A DNA stretch of 64,000 nucleotides from Kalmusia sp. IMI 367209. Lineage: Eukaryota; Ascomycota; Dothideomycetes; Pleosporales; Didymosphaeriaceae. Location of the stretch: NCBI GenBank assembly GCA_027946365.1, contig JAPEUQ010000001.1:2108001-2172000 (forward strand), read 5' to 3'. The translations under genes and the position numbers were made by a program. Below, piece by piece: positions 23,387 to 34,649 of the stretch. How positions within the stretch are numbered: the stretch's first letter is position 1; every line of letters starts with the position of its first letter. The notes below the pieces were generated by a model. That model was not told the DNA's origin. It was given only the letters and a program-made list of their open reading frames with translations, and ran no database searches.

Positions 23387-24666
23387 ATCGGTAAAGATTG
23401 GTCGAATTGAATATAGGGCAGCTGTAACAGCGCTGGGGAAAGACAGCAGCTATTTGCTTGTATGAGAAAACTACCAGTGAATGGAGAGATTTAATATATG
23501 GAAAAAATTTGGTCTTTATAAGTCTACCCTGGTTTAGCCGTTGTGCTTTTTTCAATGTGATACTGGCTTGAGAGACCATGGATAATCTACTAGGCAGCAG
23601 CGACTTAACCGCATCGTAACTAGCGGTGGGGGCTTTAGTAGCTGGGTTAGCCACCTCGACTGGGTCAAGGGTTTAGTCAAAGACTGATGTAATCCTGCTG
23701 TTAAATAACATTTGTCGTAAAGATCAACAACTAGGGGTGAGAGAGAACATGGAGCTATCAGAAGGATGCAGCAGCCTGTGCGTATGTAAAGACGCAAATA
23801 GTGACGTTACTGGTCAGTCTACGAGCTGTGTCCCACAAACGAAACTAGCGGTCTGAGCATAAGCACTTGTCTCACTACACATATGAAGCGTCGTATCTAA
23901 TCTTCATTGTATCTTTTAATATGCCGATGATTTCCAAGGATGGGCAATAGTCTGCGAGGAGACTCTGCCCTGGATAAGAGCTATGCATATTAGATTACTA
24001 TAAATGCTTCAATATGACAACATGTGTTCCTGAGTGGATGTATGAACACAGTCGCATACATAATTTGGGCTCTTACCTACTCTACATTCTTCATGCAGGA
24101 GCAACACGAACACCTACCCTTGTGGCTGTCAAGAATATGCAACAGTCCGGATGTGGGAGGCCTTGACTTGACTATATTAGATATGGACCATTGATCCTTC
24201 TTCTGACCTTGCTACAGTTTTTATGGTTCGTGAGGATCTTCATTTTAAGAATCTGACATGCGATAGGAGGGGTCGCAGAACATTTCCTCTGTCGGAACTA
24301 TCTCCGTCTCACTCCATTAAGCTTTGCCTGGCCTGTACTTAAGAAGCTTGTCCAACCGGCACTAATGCTTACATCTTACCAAATTAGGCTAGCATTAGTT
24401 TCCGTCATCATTTATACTACCAGCTCATACTGCAAATGGTGTCGCTGTGCGGCGCAGACTTGACCAACTTCAGTGCAAGTGGCTTGCTTCTATGGAGAAA
24501 CTGTCAGCACCTAAGGGCGCTATGTGGTGCTGGGTGTACCTAGTTGAGTATTTCATGGAACTGCGTGGCACGCGAGCCCATGTTCTTAAAGCCAGAGTGG
24601 ACCCGGAGACTATGTAGAAGGCAACCATCAAATCTGCTACATTTCGTACAGATAGTGTCGTTCACG
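23387..24666. other. Gene-poor intergenic region
   Basis: About 1.3 kb between the divergently placed GFA gene and the adenylation-domain gene. Locally AT-rich, with only short ORFs that lack features. I see no repeats or RNA genes. Confidence 0.5.
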
Positions 24667-26436
24667 ATGTCATTCGAGACTTCCGCCCCTCGAAGAATCA
24701 ACAACGATTCTAAAAGAGGGACGCTACTTATTACCGCAATCGAAGAGAAGGCCTATTGGTCACCGAATGAAACGTATATGAGATATCCCACGCCAGATTG
24801 GGAGTCCGATGGTTATCGTTCTCTTAATTGGGCACAATATGTTGACTCCATCAACAAGGTAGCCTATTTCTTAGACGAAAAACTAGGAAAGGCAACCGAG
24901 AATGAGGCCATTGCGTATCTGGGCCCTAACGATCTTAGATATGCTGTACTGTGGCCAGCGGTCGTGAAGACAGGAAGGAAGCTCATGCTTCTGGACGGGA
25001 GGGTGACAGATGAAGGTTTGAACAAACTCCTAGAGGCCACGAAATGCAGAGTATGGCTGCACGCAGAAGACGACCCGAAGGCGCAGCCCACTTCACTTCC
25101 TTCGAATCTGAAACGGATCCAACTGCCCTCTGTGGAATGGTTTCTAGATGCTCCATCTCACAAACGTTATCTGTATGAGAAGACCTGGGAAGAGGCTAAG
25201 TGGGATGAGATTCTCATAATTCATACCTCTGGGACGACCGGACTTCCGAAGCCAATCTACCATACCAACGGCTTCGTTGCCTGTTGCAAGGAACGCGAAC
25301 TATCCAACATCCACTTCCCGAGGGGCACAGCTTATGATGTATGGATGGGCAAAACCGCACTATCATCTTTCCCGCCACAGTGGCTCGGTGGTATTAGTCA
25401 CTATGTCTCTTTTCCTGTGTATCTCAACACCGTCTGCATCATTCCTCCCGCAGAGTCTACAATGTTTTCTTCGGATGTCCTGAAGAAGCTGGTACGCTTG
25501 AATACGGTGGATGGAATCTTGTGCCCGCCCCATACAGTAGTGCAATTGTACGCCGAAGCGGAAACGCGTCAACTGTTAAAAGAGCTACAGTTCATCGTTT
25601 ATGCCGGCGCAGTGTTAGGTAAGAGATTTTGACCGAAGAGTATACGCAACACATACTAATTTAATGCCTTCCATCCAATAGACCAAAAAATTGGAGATGA
25701 CTTAGTCGATCATACCAAGATAGTTTGTATTATCGGGTCAACCGAAGTTGGAAAGCAGGTCGATCTACTGCCGATAAACAAGAAGCTCTGGCACACGCAC
25801 GATTACGTACCTGAGAACGGATGTCAGATGGTTCGAATTGAAGGCTCTGGTACTGCGTCAGATGGTTCAGAAGATCTATATGAATTAGTTCTCGAGCGAC
25901 CAGCAGACGGCGAACCGAACCTTTATCAATCTGCGTTCTGGAACCCTTCGTTCAAGGACCAGGACAAAGTGGAAACGAAAGAGCTATATGCACCAATCAA
26001 GGATATAGACGGACGCACAAGATGGGTGTTCAGCGCACGGAAAGATGACCTGACAAAGCTAGAATGGTTGGCCAAGTTCCATGCCCAGGATATCGAGAAA
26101 AGGATTCAGCAACATCCATACGTGTCGGGCGTTTTCGTCGGCGGAGAAGCTCGACCTGTACCTTACGTGATCATTGAGCCCATAGACGGTAACGTCGTGG
26201 GCAAGACGGCAAATACTGTTATAGAAGAGGTGTACGAGTCTCTATCGAAAAGCAATAGTTCTCATGACGAAATCCGTATACCGAAGGAGGCGATATTCAT
26301 CACAAAGCCGGATAAACCTCTAAAGAGAAGTTTCAAACAGACACTGATGCGCAAGGAAATTGAGAAAGATTACAATGCTGAGATTGAGGAGGTGTATTCG
26401 CGGCTAACCAAGGTGAAAATGTTGAGCCAATCATAG
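24667..26436 (+). CDS. Stand-alone NRPS-like adenylation-domain protein (ANL superfamily)
   Basis: Two exons, 24667-25618 and 25682-26436, 568 aa; the 63-bp intron joins AVL-D-QKIGDD in frame. The A3 phosphate-binding loop is clear (HTSGTTGLPKP at about 187-197), as are the AYLG..DLRYAVLWPAVVKTG segment and, later, an ICIIGSTEVG stretch where ANL enzymes carry the GSTE (A5) motif. The HTHDYV and RTRWVFSARKDD segments stand where ANL proteins carry the A7/A8 hinge, and a late Lys follows. Unlike typical fungal NRPS-like reductases (adenylation, carrier, thioester reductase, about 1,000 aa), the protein stops after adenylation, with no carrier or reductase domain. It may activate a carboxylic acid as AMP or CoA ester; the substrate is unknown. 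An upstream in-frame ATG at 24544 is less likely because the extension is unrelated to the family. Confidence 0.85.
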
Positions 26437-27258
26437 ATGAGGGTATTGCTAATAGAGTCTAATTGCAATAAAATGTTCGCGTAAGCCCTTATGTGTGGAA
26501 AATCTACTGTAAGTTCGACAACGAACCCTGGAATGGACGCGTGTGATCAGTGAAGGTAACGGAGTCTCCACATTTCAGCCCCCAGCCTAGTCCGTTTCAA
26601 GTTTCGCGCAACTTTTCCTAGGTGGAACAAGACATTCAGCTTCCCGGATTTTCAGCTATGTTTCACATCAAAGCCTGCTCAATACCATCTTTTGGTTCAA
26701 ACTATTTCCATACTATACCCTATCATGGTGCTGAACCGGCGTGATGGCCTAAAAGCTAAACTAGACTGGCGCTCTTGGCCTTCAACGCCTCCAACGTCTG
26801 AAATTCCTGAATCGTCCACTCTTCTGGAACACGCACGGCATCCTGAGCTTGAAGATCATCAAAGTATTGCTTGGGGATTAGCACAGTGTGAAAGTACGGT
26901 GGAGAAGACCGCTGTGGTCGATGTACTAGACGTTTTAGGAACCGATATCACGTGGAAGTGTGATATCGGGGATGATGAATTGGAAAGACTGGCTATGGTA
27001 TGTAAGCTAGTCGCGGAACGGTATTGAGCAAACTAGAGAGATATTTCCCGTGCGAGATGTGGAACGAAGCTCATTAAGTTATTATTGAACTGACTGTAAT
27101 AAACAGAAAGTTGCGAATCGAACGTCTGGGGGAGATCAAACCACCAATCGAAGCTTCAGCGTTTTGTATGTACCGTTTTTGCTACTTCTTATACAAACAT
27201 CCATCTTAAGAAGAACCCGCATTGTTTCACGATTCGAGGCACGACCAGTGACAGTGGA
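26437..27258. other. Intergenic region with one possible small ORF
   Basis: A 111-codon plus-strand ORF (26692-27027) has an acidic C-terminal half (CDIGDDELERLAMV) and looks moderately protein-like, but it has no recognisable family and no splice partner. A GTATGT donor-like site at 27166 and a pyrimidine-rich tract ending TTAG at 27315 suggest that 5' exons of the following CorA-like gene may lie here. I could not join them in frame. Confidence 0.35.
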
Positions 27259-27315
27259 ATGACCGACGGGTACACATGGCTCCGGTTCTGTTGTTTCCCG
27301 AGCTCCTCTAATTAG

Positions 27316-28614
27316 GATAGTTTCTTGAATACACTAGAGTCCCGGGCAGGTTGGCTCCCAGGTAACTTCAGCATCCGCTCTCGTACCCTTCGTACCCTCC
27401 AACGCGCAGGGCTTTCCTCGACTATTCTCGGCGCTATCTTTGCTGAAGAAGGTGTTTGGTCGAAAATGGGCAACCAGTGTTTCACACAAGGTGATGAGAA
27501 TGGTGATCTTACCGCTTTCGGTGCTTAAACGCCTCCCGTCTGTCTTCTATGACAACAGCTGATATCAAGCATAGAAGTCTGCTACCGCTACGTTTGTGGC
27601 TGGGATACTGGTTTTGGCTTTACCCAACTTCTTCGTACTCGATTTCAAACGACTTACTTTTGTATCAACTATCCGTCGGAATCTCTGAAACGGTTCAGGA
27701 CGTACCTCGATAAGGATGTTAAATTTGCATATCGCGAGTTCTTCCTTGATGCGCTATCGGCAGATGAGAGCTTACGGGAATGGCAACTTGACATTGGCGA
27801 GCGACGAAGACAGTTGCTTTACCACGTATAATCCCTTCGTCAAGATTAGCGATCAGTTCCTGACTTTGAGAATATAGGAGAGAAAATACAGCGACGAAGA
27901 CATAAACTTTGATACCGCTACTCGACAGCTTCACAAACTGAGCTATGACTGGAATACATTGAGCCAGGATTGTCGCGATCAGGCCGCGCAGCTCGACTTT
28001 CTTCATCGCACATACGATAAGTATATGACTAATTTGCAAGGATTGACGAACCCATGGCTTGTTGACAAGAGGCACGACATGCGCGAGACTTTCGAGGTCT
28101 TAAAGAGCCAGTGCGACAACCATTATCGCTGGACGACTGTGTATAAGGAAAGAACAAACATTCGCATCAATCTTGTGCGCCTAATCCATGGCTTATTCAC
28201 GTTACGCATGCTTATTGTGCACAGCTCTTTCATCTCTCTGCTCAGCGAGAATCCCGCACCAGCACGCAGATTGCTGTTTCTAGCGCAAAGATTGCTGAAC
28301 AGACGCAGCGCGACTCCGCTTCCATGATTACCATGGCCGCTGTGACAATGTTCTTTTTGCCCGGCACATTCATCTCGGCTATTCTGAGCACCACGTTCTT
28401 CGATTACGGGGAGGACAATTTGAGTGTTAGTAAGAAATGGTGGATTTTACCAGCGAGTACGGTTCCTACCACAGCGGGTGTCTTTGTAGTGTGGTTTGCG
28501 TGGCGGTGGTGGCGGATCAAACAGCAAGAGGCAGAGATGCGAGGAAAGGCGAAAAGAGAAAGGGAATTTGTAGTAGACGAAGTGAGAGATGTGAAGGAGC
28601 GATACAAGAGCTGA
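27316..28614 (+). CDS. CorA-like fungal membrane protein (5' end unresolved)
   Basis: Exons from about 27316-27520, then 27575-27825, 27878-28174 and 28225-28614. Recognisable order: LRTLQRAGLSSTILGAIF, WSKMGNQCF, VCYRYVCGWDTGFGF, TYFCINYP, a coiled-coil-like middle, then the CorA-type end with LFHLSAQRESRTSTQIA, RDSASMITMAAVTMFFLPGTF (first membrane helix) and a second helix before WRWWRIK. Fungal CorA-like proteins share the two-helix architecture of Mg2+ channels but lack a strict GMN loop; here the helix loop reads DNLSVS, so magnesium transport is unproven. No ATG opens exon 1: an in-frame TAG at 27313-27315 separates it from an ATG at 27259. Either a 5' exon splices in at the TTAG just before 27316, or the gene is broken. 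Confidence 0.7.
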
Positions 28615-28714
28615 AATGGTGTTCTTGATAAGATGCTGTAAGGTTCCTTTGCCTCAGTCATCTTCATTCTCAGTCTACCTTCGTCATCGAATCGATGCAG
28701 TTGCAGCTTGAAGT

Positions 28715-29471
28715 TTATACAACAGGGACAAACGGCCCGCTGTAGACCTTGCTCCTTCCTTCGATCTCAAATTCCAAACTCTGGCAAGATTGCGCCACCA
28801 TCTTCTCGTGGAAGTTCTGTAAAGCATACTCGATTACCATGTCGATACCTACAATTCCATTAGCTCTAGTACAGGAAAATCTGTGACCCTTTACACTTAC
28901 CACACTTTGCTCCTCCAGAAGTCCATATCTGCGCTCCCTCAAAGTGTCCCTCCTCAATGATCCATCTTTCGTCCTGCCATTCCACCTGAGGGAATACATG
29001 CTTCGCAGCACCGAGCAACATTCTGTTCGTAGTAGCCTTCTTGCCGTCCAAAATGCCACTCCTAGCCAGCCACATACCACCAGTGCAAGTCGCCAGAATG
29101 GCCTTCGTCTGCTTGCTTGCCTCTTGCAGGAATGTCAAACTAGCCTCAGACACATTTTGAGGGTCTGGGCCACCGAGCATGATGATGTCCAGATCACGTG
29201 GTGCATTATCGTACGTATGCGTAGGTTTGATGTACATCTCCGGGGTAGCCCATGCGAGCTCAGTAGAGGAAGAAATGTAAAGGAACTCCATGTCAACGGC
29301 GTAAGGTTTGAGCGGAGCAATATTAGGAAGAACGTTAGAGACTAGGTTGAAGATTTTAGTGGACATATTTCCCAAAATATCGAGACCCGCTATGTCTGTC
29401 AATTGGACTTCTTCATAAAGAACGCCGATGCGGAGGGTTTTAGGTTTGTCGTTAGGAGCGGCGGAAGACAT
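28715..29471 (-). CDS. DJ-1/PfpI (ThiJ) family protein
   Basis: Two minus-strand exons, 29471-28901 and 28848-28715, 234 aa, intron 52 bp. The protein shows the class I glutamine-amidotransferase-like fold of DJ-1/PfpI: LRIGVLYEEVQLTDIAGLDILG near the start with the conserved Glu at about 20, DLDIIMLGGPDP in the middle, and the nucleophile elbow AILATCTGG with Cys129. The C-terminus has IWTSGGAKCGIDM, which is typical of the fungal group. Members include isocyanide hydratase-like enzymes, chaperones and glyoxalases. The exact reaction cannot be told from sequence. The convergent CorA-like gene ends about 100 bp away. Confidence 0.88.
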
Positions 29472-29918
29472 GATGAAGGGAATTTGAAATTCAAGGATAG
29501 AATCTGCTGTAAGATGAGATGATAGAGAGTTAACACTTGATGGTGAGCTGAAGTCAATCCTTTCAACGTTTATACATTGAGAGCTTGTAGTGAGCGTAAC
29601 ACAATGTGCAGCCGTTCCGGAATTTTGACACATGCACGTGCGTAACTGCCTTCCTGCGTAACTCCTTCAAACGTTCTCGATCCATGCAATCCAGCCGAAA
29701 GCATTTCTTTCATTATAGTGTCCAATCGTATGCGGTTGAAAACGGTGACCTGAGTGGTCAAGTTTCGCTTGGAGAACCGGATCGGATCGGATGATGCCCT
29801 AAATCCGATCCGACGTTTAACACATCTGAGTGTAAGTAAGATACAAATGCCTTTCAGAATCCATAATCACGCATTATATCCTACTTCTATTTAGATTGTG
29901 CTCGATGGCGAAGATTAC
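29472..29918. other. Intergenic region between DJ-1 and rhamnosidase genes
   Basis: Contains the DJ-1 promoter and the 3' end of the rhamnosidase gene. A short direct repeat (ggatcggatcgga near 29779-29791, plus gatccgatccga shortly after) gives a small near-palindrome of GGATC units. No coding signal. Confidence 0.45.
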
Positions 29919-32154
29919 TTAATCGCAAGTGAAAGTAATCTTCCATTGACCTCCAGGAACTTCTGCGACAGATATTGGTCCAGCATTGGCCTGAGTAACA
30001 TCGATCTCAATACTCTCACAGTTCCCACTCTTCTCTTGCATGATAATCCGTCCTGCACATGACAGGCGGGGAACTCTTACTTCGCCAGAAGTGCCTTCTG
30101 GAGTTTCAAAGTCGATCTGCAAACCTTCGCTCCCCACCTGAGTTTTGGCAGAGAAGAAGCCTACGCCGGTGATGAAACCAGCGTCTGCAATAGTAAGATT
30201 GCCAAGTGAGGGGGCAATGCGCCATGTCTTCCCCCCAGAACCCAGCAGCTGTATGCCCGCAACGTAGAAAGTGAGTGAAGATGTTGGGCCCGTTGCCCAG
30301 CCATGTGCATGTGATATTCGAGCATCGTTTAGGTAGGGCGCGTAGTGGAGCTCGCCGGTTGTGGAGTATCCTTCAATGAAGGTAGAATTCGTCATTCGAG
30401 GATCATCAAGCATAAAGCCCCATTGCAACCTCATCAAGCCGAGCGCAGCAGTGGTATTTTCGGCAAGAAAATGGGCTTGCAATTCGAATCCAGATATGAA
30501 TGGTGAAATAGCGTCAGCTGCCTCGAGTGCCGGCGCTCCGTATGGCGTCCAGCGCTGCGCCAGCTTTGTACTGATGGACTCAATCTGGGAGGAGTTGAGT
30601 GTGAGATTGGACACGACAGCCCATGAGTTACCATCTTGTGGTGTAAGTGTTGTAGTTTCGTTGTCGATGTACAAGCCTAGACTCGCGTCCCAAAGGAGCT
30701 CGTTAGCAGCGGACTTGATCCTCTCCGCAGTAGTTTGCCACGACTCCACGGGTTCTGTGTCATTGAGTGCTTCGGCAAGTATTAGACCTTGGTTGATTGT
30801 GTAATAGAGAATTGCGTTTGCCTAAGCCCGAATTAACAAGTGCAGATCGATTCGTTCAGATATGTGGACATACTTCAATGTTATGGCCGCCCATACCGAA
30901 TCGCAGCCAATCATTTGGCGAGGTGACATTCATCAAGCCACTATCATCAACATAACTTATAGAAAAGTTCAAGGCCAGCTTCCATTGCGACCATAGCGAT
31001 GCAGCGTACTCGAGATTTCCCTAACATGATCAATATTAACATTGTCATCATCGCGCCGGGTGTACTTTCAGGCTTACATACAGTGTACAGATAATGATCG
31101 GCGACACCGATCAGAGTGTATAAATGGTATGTGAAGGACAAAATAGAGGGAAATGGTCGTCCAGCATACGGAAGCTGCCCGGTCGTCGAATTCTGTACGG
31201 CAAACAGCGAATTCAAGGAGTTTTCAATCGAAATTACATCATTGGTGGAAGTGACTACTCCCGGAACAGCAATGGCCATATCTGCAGTTGTTCAGTCATT
31301 GAGCCTCCATTTTCTCTTTGAAATCTTACCTCCAGCCCACACAAGCCTGTCTCTCTTCGCTCCATCTGTCAACGCAGAACTCCCGTTTGTGATTGTGTAA
31401 TTATTGTACCAGGTCACATTAACAGCATCAGATACAGAGCTGTTGATTTGACGGAGATGGACTAAGGCATTGCCGTGTTGTGGATCGATAGTGCACATCT
31501 GGTTGGTATAAGCACCAGCATACCAGATGCGATTTAACAGTTCATCTGAGAATATCAGCAAAATGCAATCCTTGATCCTACATATAATTTACCATTGCAA
31601 TGAAAGTAGCCGGTATAATTGGTGAGTGACTCATCCTCCCAGTGTGGCATAGGCGTGAAATAAACCTCCGCAGACGTTATTTCGACAGAACCTGTGCCGT
31701 TGTGCACCAGAGTCATGTAGCGAAACCCGCCTCGTTCTTTGTCGCGGGGTGCCGTATATTTTCCTGGAGCATTGGGCTGAAACCATAATGTTTCATCTTT
31801 CCCAGCATCTGCCGTAGCATCGCTAGATCGGTTGGAAACCCACAGAGAGCTTTCAGAAAATGTAACGCCAATGTACTGATTAGAGTCGGAGACCGATCCG
31901 ACAGTCAAGGTAACTACTCCAGCGATATTTTTTCCAAAATCATACGCTGTAGCGGCATCGTCCTCGAATATGGCACTGCCCGATGAAGTTGTGAGACTCT
32001 CAGGATTGCTGACCGTGCCATTAGAGTTATGCACGGAGACCGGAGTCAAAACGCGTGAATCTGGGGCGAGGATGTATTCCGCATATGGTGTGGCCAATGT
32101 TAAGGAGACAAGGCTCAAGATCGCAAAAGCTGATTGAGAATTCATGTTTGACAT
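29919..32154 (-). CDS. Secreted alpha-L-rhamnosidase, GH78
   Basis: Five minus-strand exons: 32154-31593, 31545-31330, 31281-31082, 31020-30874 and 30821-29919; 675 aa. Every junction keeps frame. The N-terminus has a signal peptide (a hydrophobic FAILSLVSLTLA core followed by TPYAEY). Beta-sandwich and (alpha/alpha)6-barrel hallmarks follow: LNRIWYAGAYTNQM, TDGAKRDRLVWAGDMAIA with the catalytic acidic cluster, PNDWLRFGMGGHNIE, and ISHAHGWATGPTSSLTFYVAG near the C-terminus. There are many N-glycosylation sequons. GH78 enzymes release terminal alpha-L-rhamnose from plant glycosides and pectin side chains, which fits a plant-associated or saprotrophic fungus. A second ATG at 32145 would also leave an intact signal peptide. 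Confidence 0.92.
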
Positions 32155-32344
32155 CCCCAAGTCTCACTTGTGTCAAGGCAATGTAGATGCATAGTTCCTA
32201 TCGTCTATTCCTTATAAGAAACTCAACCACGGCTATTGGGGATGAGCCGAGATGTCTAGCCGGCCTCCACTGAAGAGTTTCTCTAGACCTTGCCTTCGGA
32301 CAATATCATACCGAAATGACGTCCTAGAAGTGCTGTCGCTAGGG

Positions 32345-32375
32345 ACTGCGGGGAAACTGCGGGGAAACTGTGGGG
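32345..32375. promoter_or_regulatory. Three CreA-type motifs in a phased 11-bp array
   Basis: The top strand reads CTGCGGGGAAA twice and then CTGTGGGG. This places SYGGRG matches (the CreA/Mig1 binding consensus) at 32348-32353, 32359-32364 and 32370-32375, each 11 bp apart, about one helical turn. The array is about 194-221 bp upstream of the rhamnosidase start codon and inside the divergent region shared with the aldo-keto reductase. This suggests carbon catabolite repression of one or both genes; that is inference from motif and position. Confidence 0.6.
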
Positions 32376-33292
32376 GGACGTGAACAAACATTGAGCAGAT
32401 AAATCGTCTTGATTGGCTAACATATCTGCCAAGCGTATACATTAATTGCCGAGGATGAGCCAAAACGTTGACAGAAATGGGAAAGCCTGGAGAGCACGCC
32501 GGAACGGAAACCTTGAAGCAGAGTTGCGTGAACGCACGTGCAGTCATTTTTAGCCAGCATCTACACGCTAGCCTTTAACAGCTAGACAATATTCCGCCGT
32601 CTCCACCTTCCGATCACTGCCTTGGATCCACGGTACAAACACCCTTCAATCACATAAGTAGGTCGTTACTACAACGGCTCCACGTGTTAGAAGTTGTACC
32701 CGCGACAGAGTTCGCTGAAATGATCTGATTGTTTTGCTTATCTGAAAAGTCGTAGGAACAAGCATCTACTAGGGCTATGACGTAGCGACAGAATCGAGAA
32801 TGCTCATCCATATAAATCGGCAAGATAGTATTCATCTGGGCAATATTATGACGTTAGAAGAGATCGGTGTACTTGTAGTGCTTCATATCTGGAATACATC
32901 TCAATACGCCAAATGGGGTGGACAAGTGTCAATAAGACTTGCATCCATGAAAGTGCTAAATGCTCTTTTTGACAGGAAAGCAACATTTTTTTTCAAGCGG
33001 CATTTGACCGTCATAATTCCGTTCCATTGCTCAAGTTTGAATTGCACATTGTCTCAGGCTATGCTCACTTCGCTTAGCTAGCTTTGAAATGAATTCGCGC
33101 TAAACCGCTTTCTGCAAAACCCGCGAGCTCCCAAGCCCATTTCTATAAAACTCACGAGCAATTTATAAACACGTCTGAACAACTTAGAAGGAGATAATAC
33201 AATCGCCGTCCGAGGAAAAGATGATTGATAATCTATGGGGCTTCAAAGGAAGAAGTACAGACACGAGTCGATTTGGAAGGACTCTGGATTGA
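32376..33292. other. Divergent intergenic region, rhamnosidase to aldo-keto reductase
   Basis: About 0.9 kb of mostly AT-rich non-coding sequence. A 93-codon ORF (32800-33081) has no recognisable feature and is not called. Confidence 0.5.
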
Positions 33293-33300
33293 TATATAAA
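33293..33300 (+). promoter_or_regulatory. TATA box of the aldo-keto reductase gene
   Basis: TATATAAA, 106 bp before the start codon, followed by a pyrimidine-rich and then A-rich leader. This is a common layout for strongly expressed or inducible fungal genes. Confidence 0.5.
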
Positions 33301-33398
33301 TAAAGCTTTTCTTTCCCCCTCAGCTTTCGAACACAATAGTCATTTCTTCTCGATATACAAACATATCAACATATCCTTAGATACACTTCCTAGACACT

Positions 33399-34601
33399 AT
33401 GGCGCATTCCACTCCTTTAGCTTTGCAAAGGAGCATCGATGCTACTAAGGTCGAATACGTCCCACTTGGGACATCCGGCCTACGCATCTCTTATCCAATC
33501 CTGGGGGGCATGACACTCGGCTCTAAGACATGGGAGAAATGGGTATGTATTCCCCCTGATTCGAAGCGGACGCTCTCTGATCTGTATCCTCTCCTAATTT
33601 AGTGTTTGGATGAAGAAGAATCGCTTGCTATTTTGAAGGCCGCATATGATGTTGGTATCAATACTTGGGACACTGCCAATGGCTACTCTAATGGAAAGAG
33701 TGAAGCTATCATGGGAAAGGCGCTGAAGCAATTTGGCATTCCCAGAGAGAAGGTGATTCTAATGACGAAGTGTTGGGCGTATGTCGGCGAGGACGATAGC
33801 ATCATCGGTTTTGCTTTTGGGCCTCAGATGGCGGCAACAAGTGACTATGTCAATCAAGGAGGTACGTACAATACACTATGGGTGAAAAACAGTGAGGCCT
33901 GCCATATCATGCTAACAAAGGACCGGCGTACAGGTTTATCGCGAGCCGCAATCTTCAATGCCGTAGAGAAGAGCCTCGCTCGCCTTGAAACATCCTACAT
34001 AGACATCCTTCAGATCCACCGTATCGACCCTAGCACACCCGTTGAAGAGACCATGAAAGCCCTTCACGATCTCGTCCAGTCTGGGAAAGTTCGCTATCTA
34101 GGTGCATCGTCCATGTACACGTATCAGTTTGCCCAATTACAGCATGTCGCGGAAAAGAACGGCTGGACGAAATTTGTAAGCATGCAGAACCTCTATAACC
34201 TAGCCTATCGCGAAGAGGAGCGCGAGATGAACAGATTCTGTAAAGAGACCGGTGTGGGAATAATTCCGTGGAGTCCGATGCATGGAGGACAATTGGCAAG
34301 GCCAGTAGGCAAGGGTGACAGTGTGCGGGCAACAACGCCGCATCCGATGACACCGGTACTGACGGAGGCGGACAAGGAGATCATTCGGCGAGCGGAGAAG
34401 GTGGCTGGGGATAAAGGATGGAGCATGAGCGAGGTGGCTTTGACATGGCTAAGAAGTAAGAGTGCGATACCCATCGTTGGGTTCAATTCCGTGGCGAGGG
34501 TAAAAGATGTTGCTGGGCTGAGAGGGAAAGTGTTGACTGACGAAGAGAAGAACTTTTTAGAGGAACCATACGTACCAAAGAACATATATGGTCATTTCTG
34601 A
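33399..34601 (+). CDS. Aldo-keto reductase
   Basis: Exons 33399-33542, 33603-33861 and 33934-34601, 356 aa. The catalytic tetrad context is visible: NTWDTANGYSNGKSE gives Asp and Tyr, VILMTK gives Lys, and ILQIHRID gives His. SMQNLYNLAYREEEREM and IPWSPMHGG follow, then the NADPH-binding end IPIVGFNSVARV. This matches the AKR9-like aryl-alcohol-dehydrogenase type found in fungi. The second intron (33862-33933) is 72 bp with no stop codon and in frame, so an unspliced transcript would encode a protein 24 residues longer. I remove it because DYVNQGGLSRAAIF is then continuous as in the family. The gene is convergent with the Zn2Cys6 regulator, 48 bp apart. Confidence 0.9.
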
Positions 34602-34649
34602 TAGTAGATCAGTTATTGCCAGAAGTATTGCTCATTTTGAGCTAGTAGC

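Noticed and set aside
24544..24666. N-terminal extension of the adenylation protein
   Set aside because: Unlike the family and without a targeting signal; ATG at 24667 gives the expected start.
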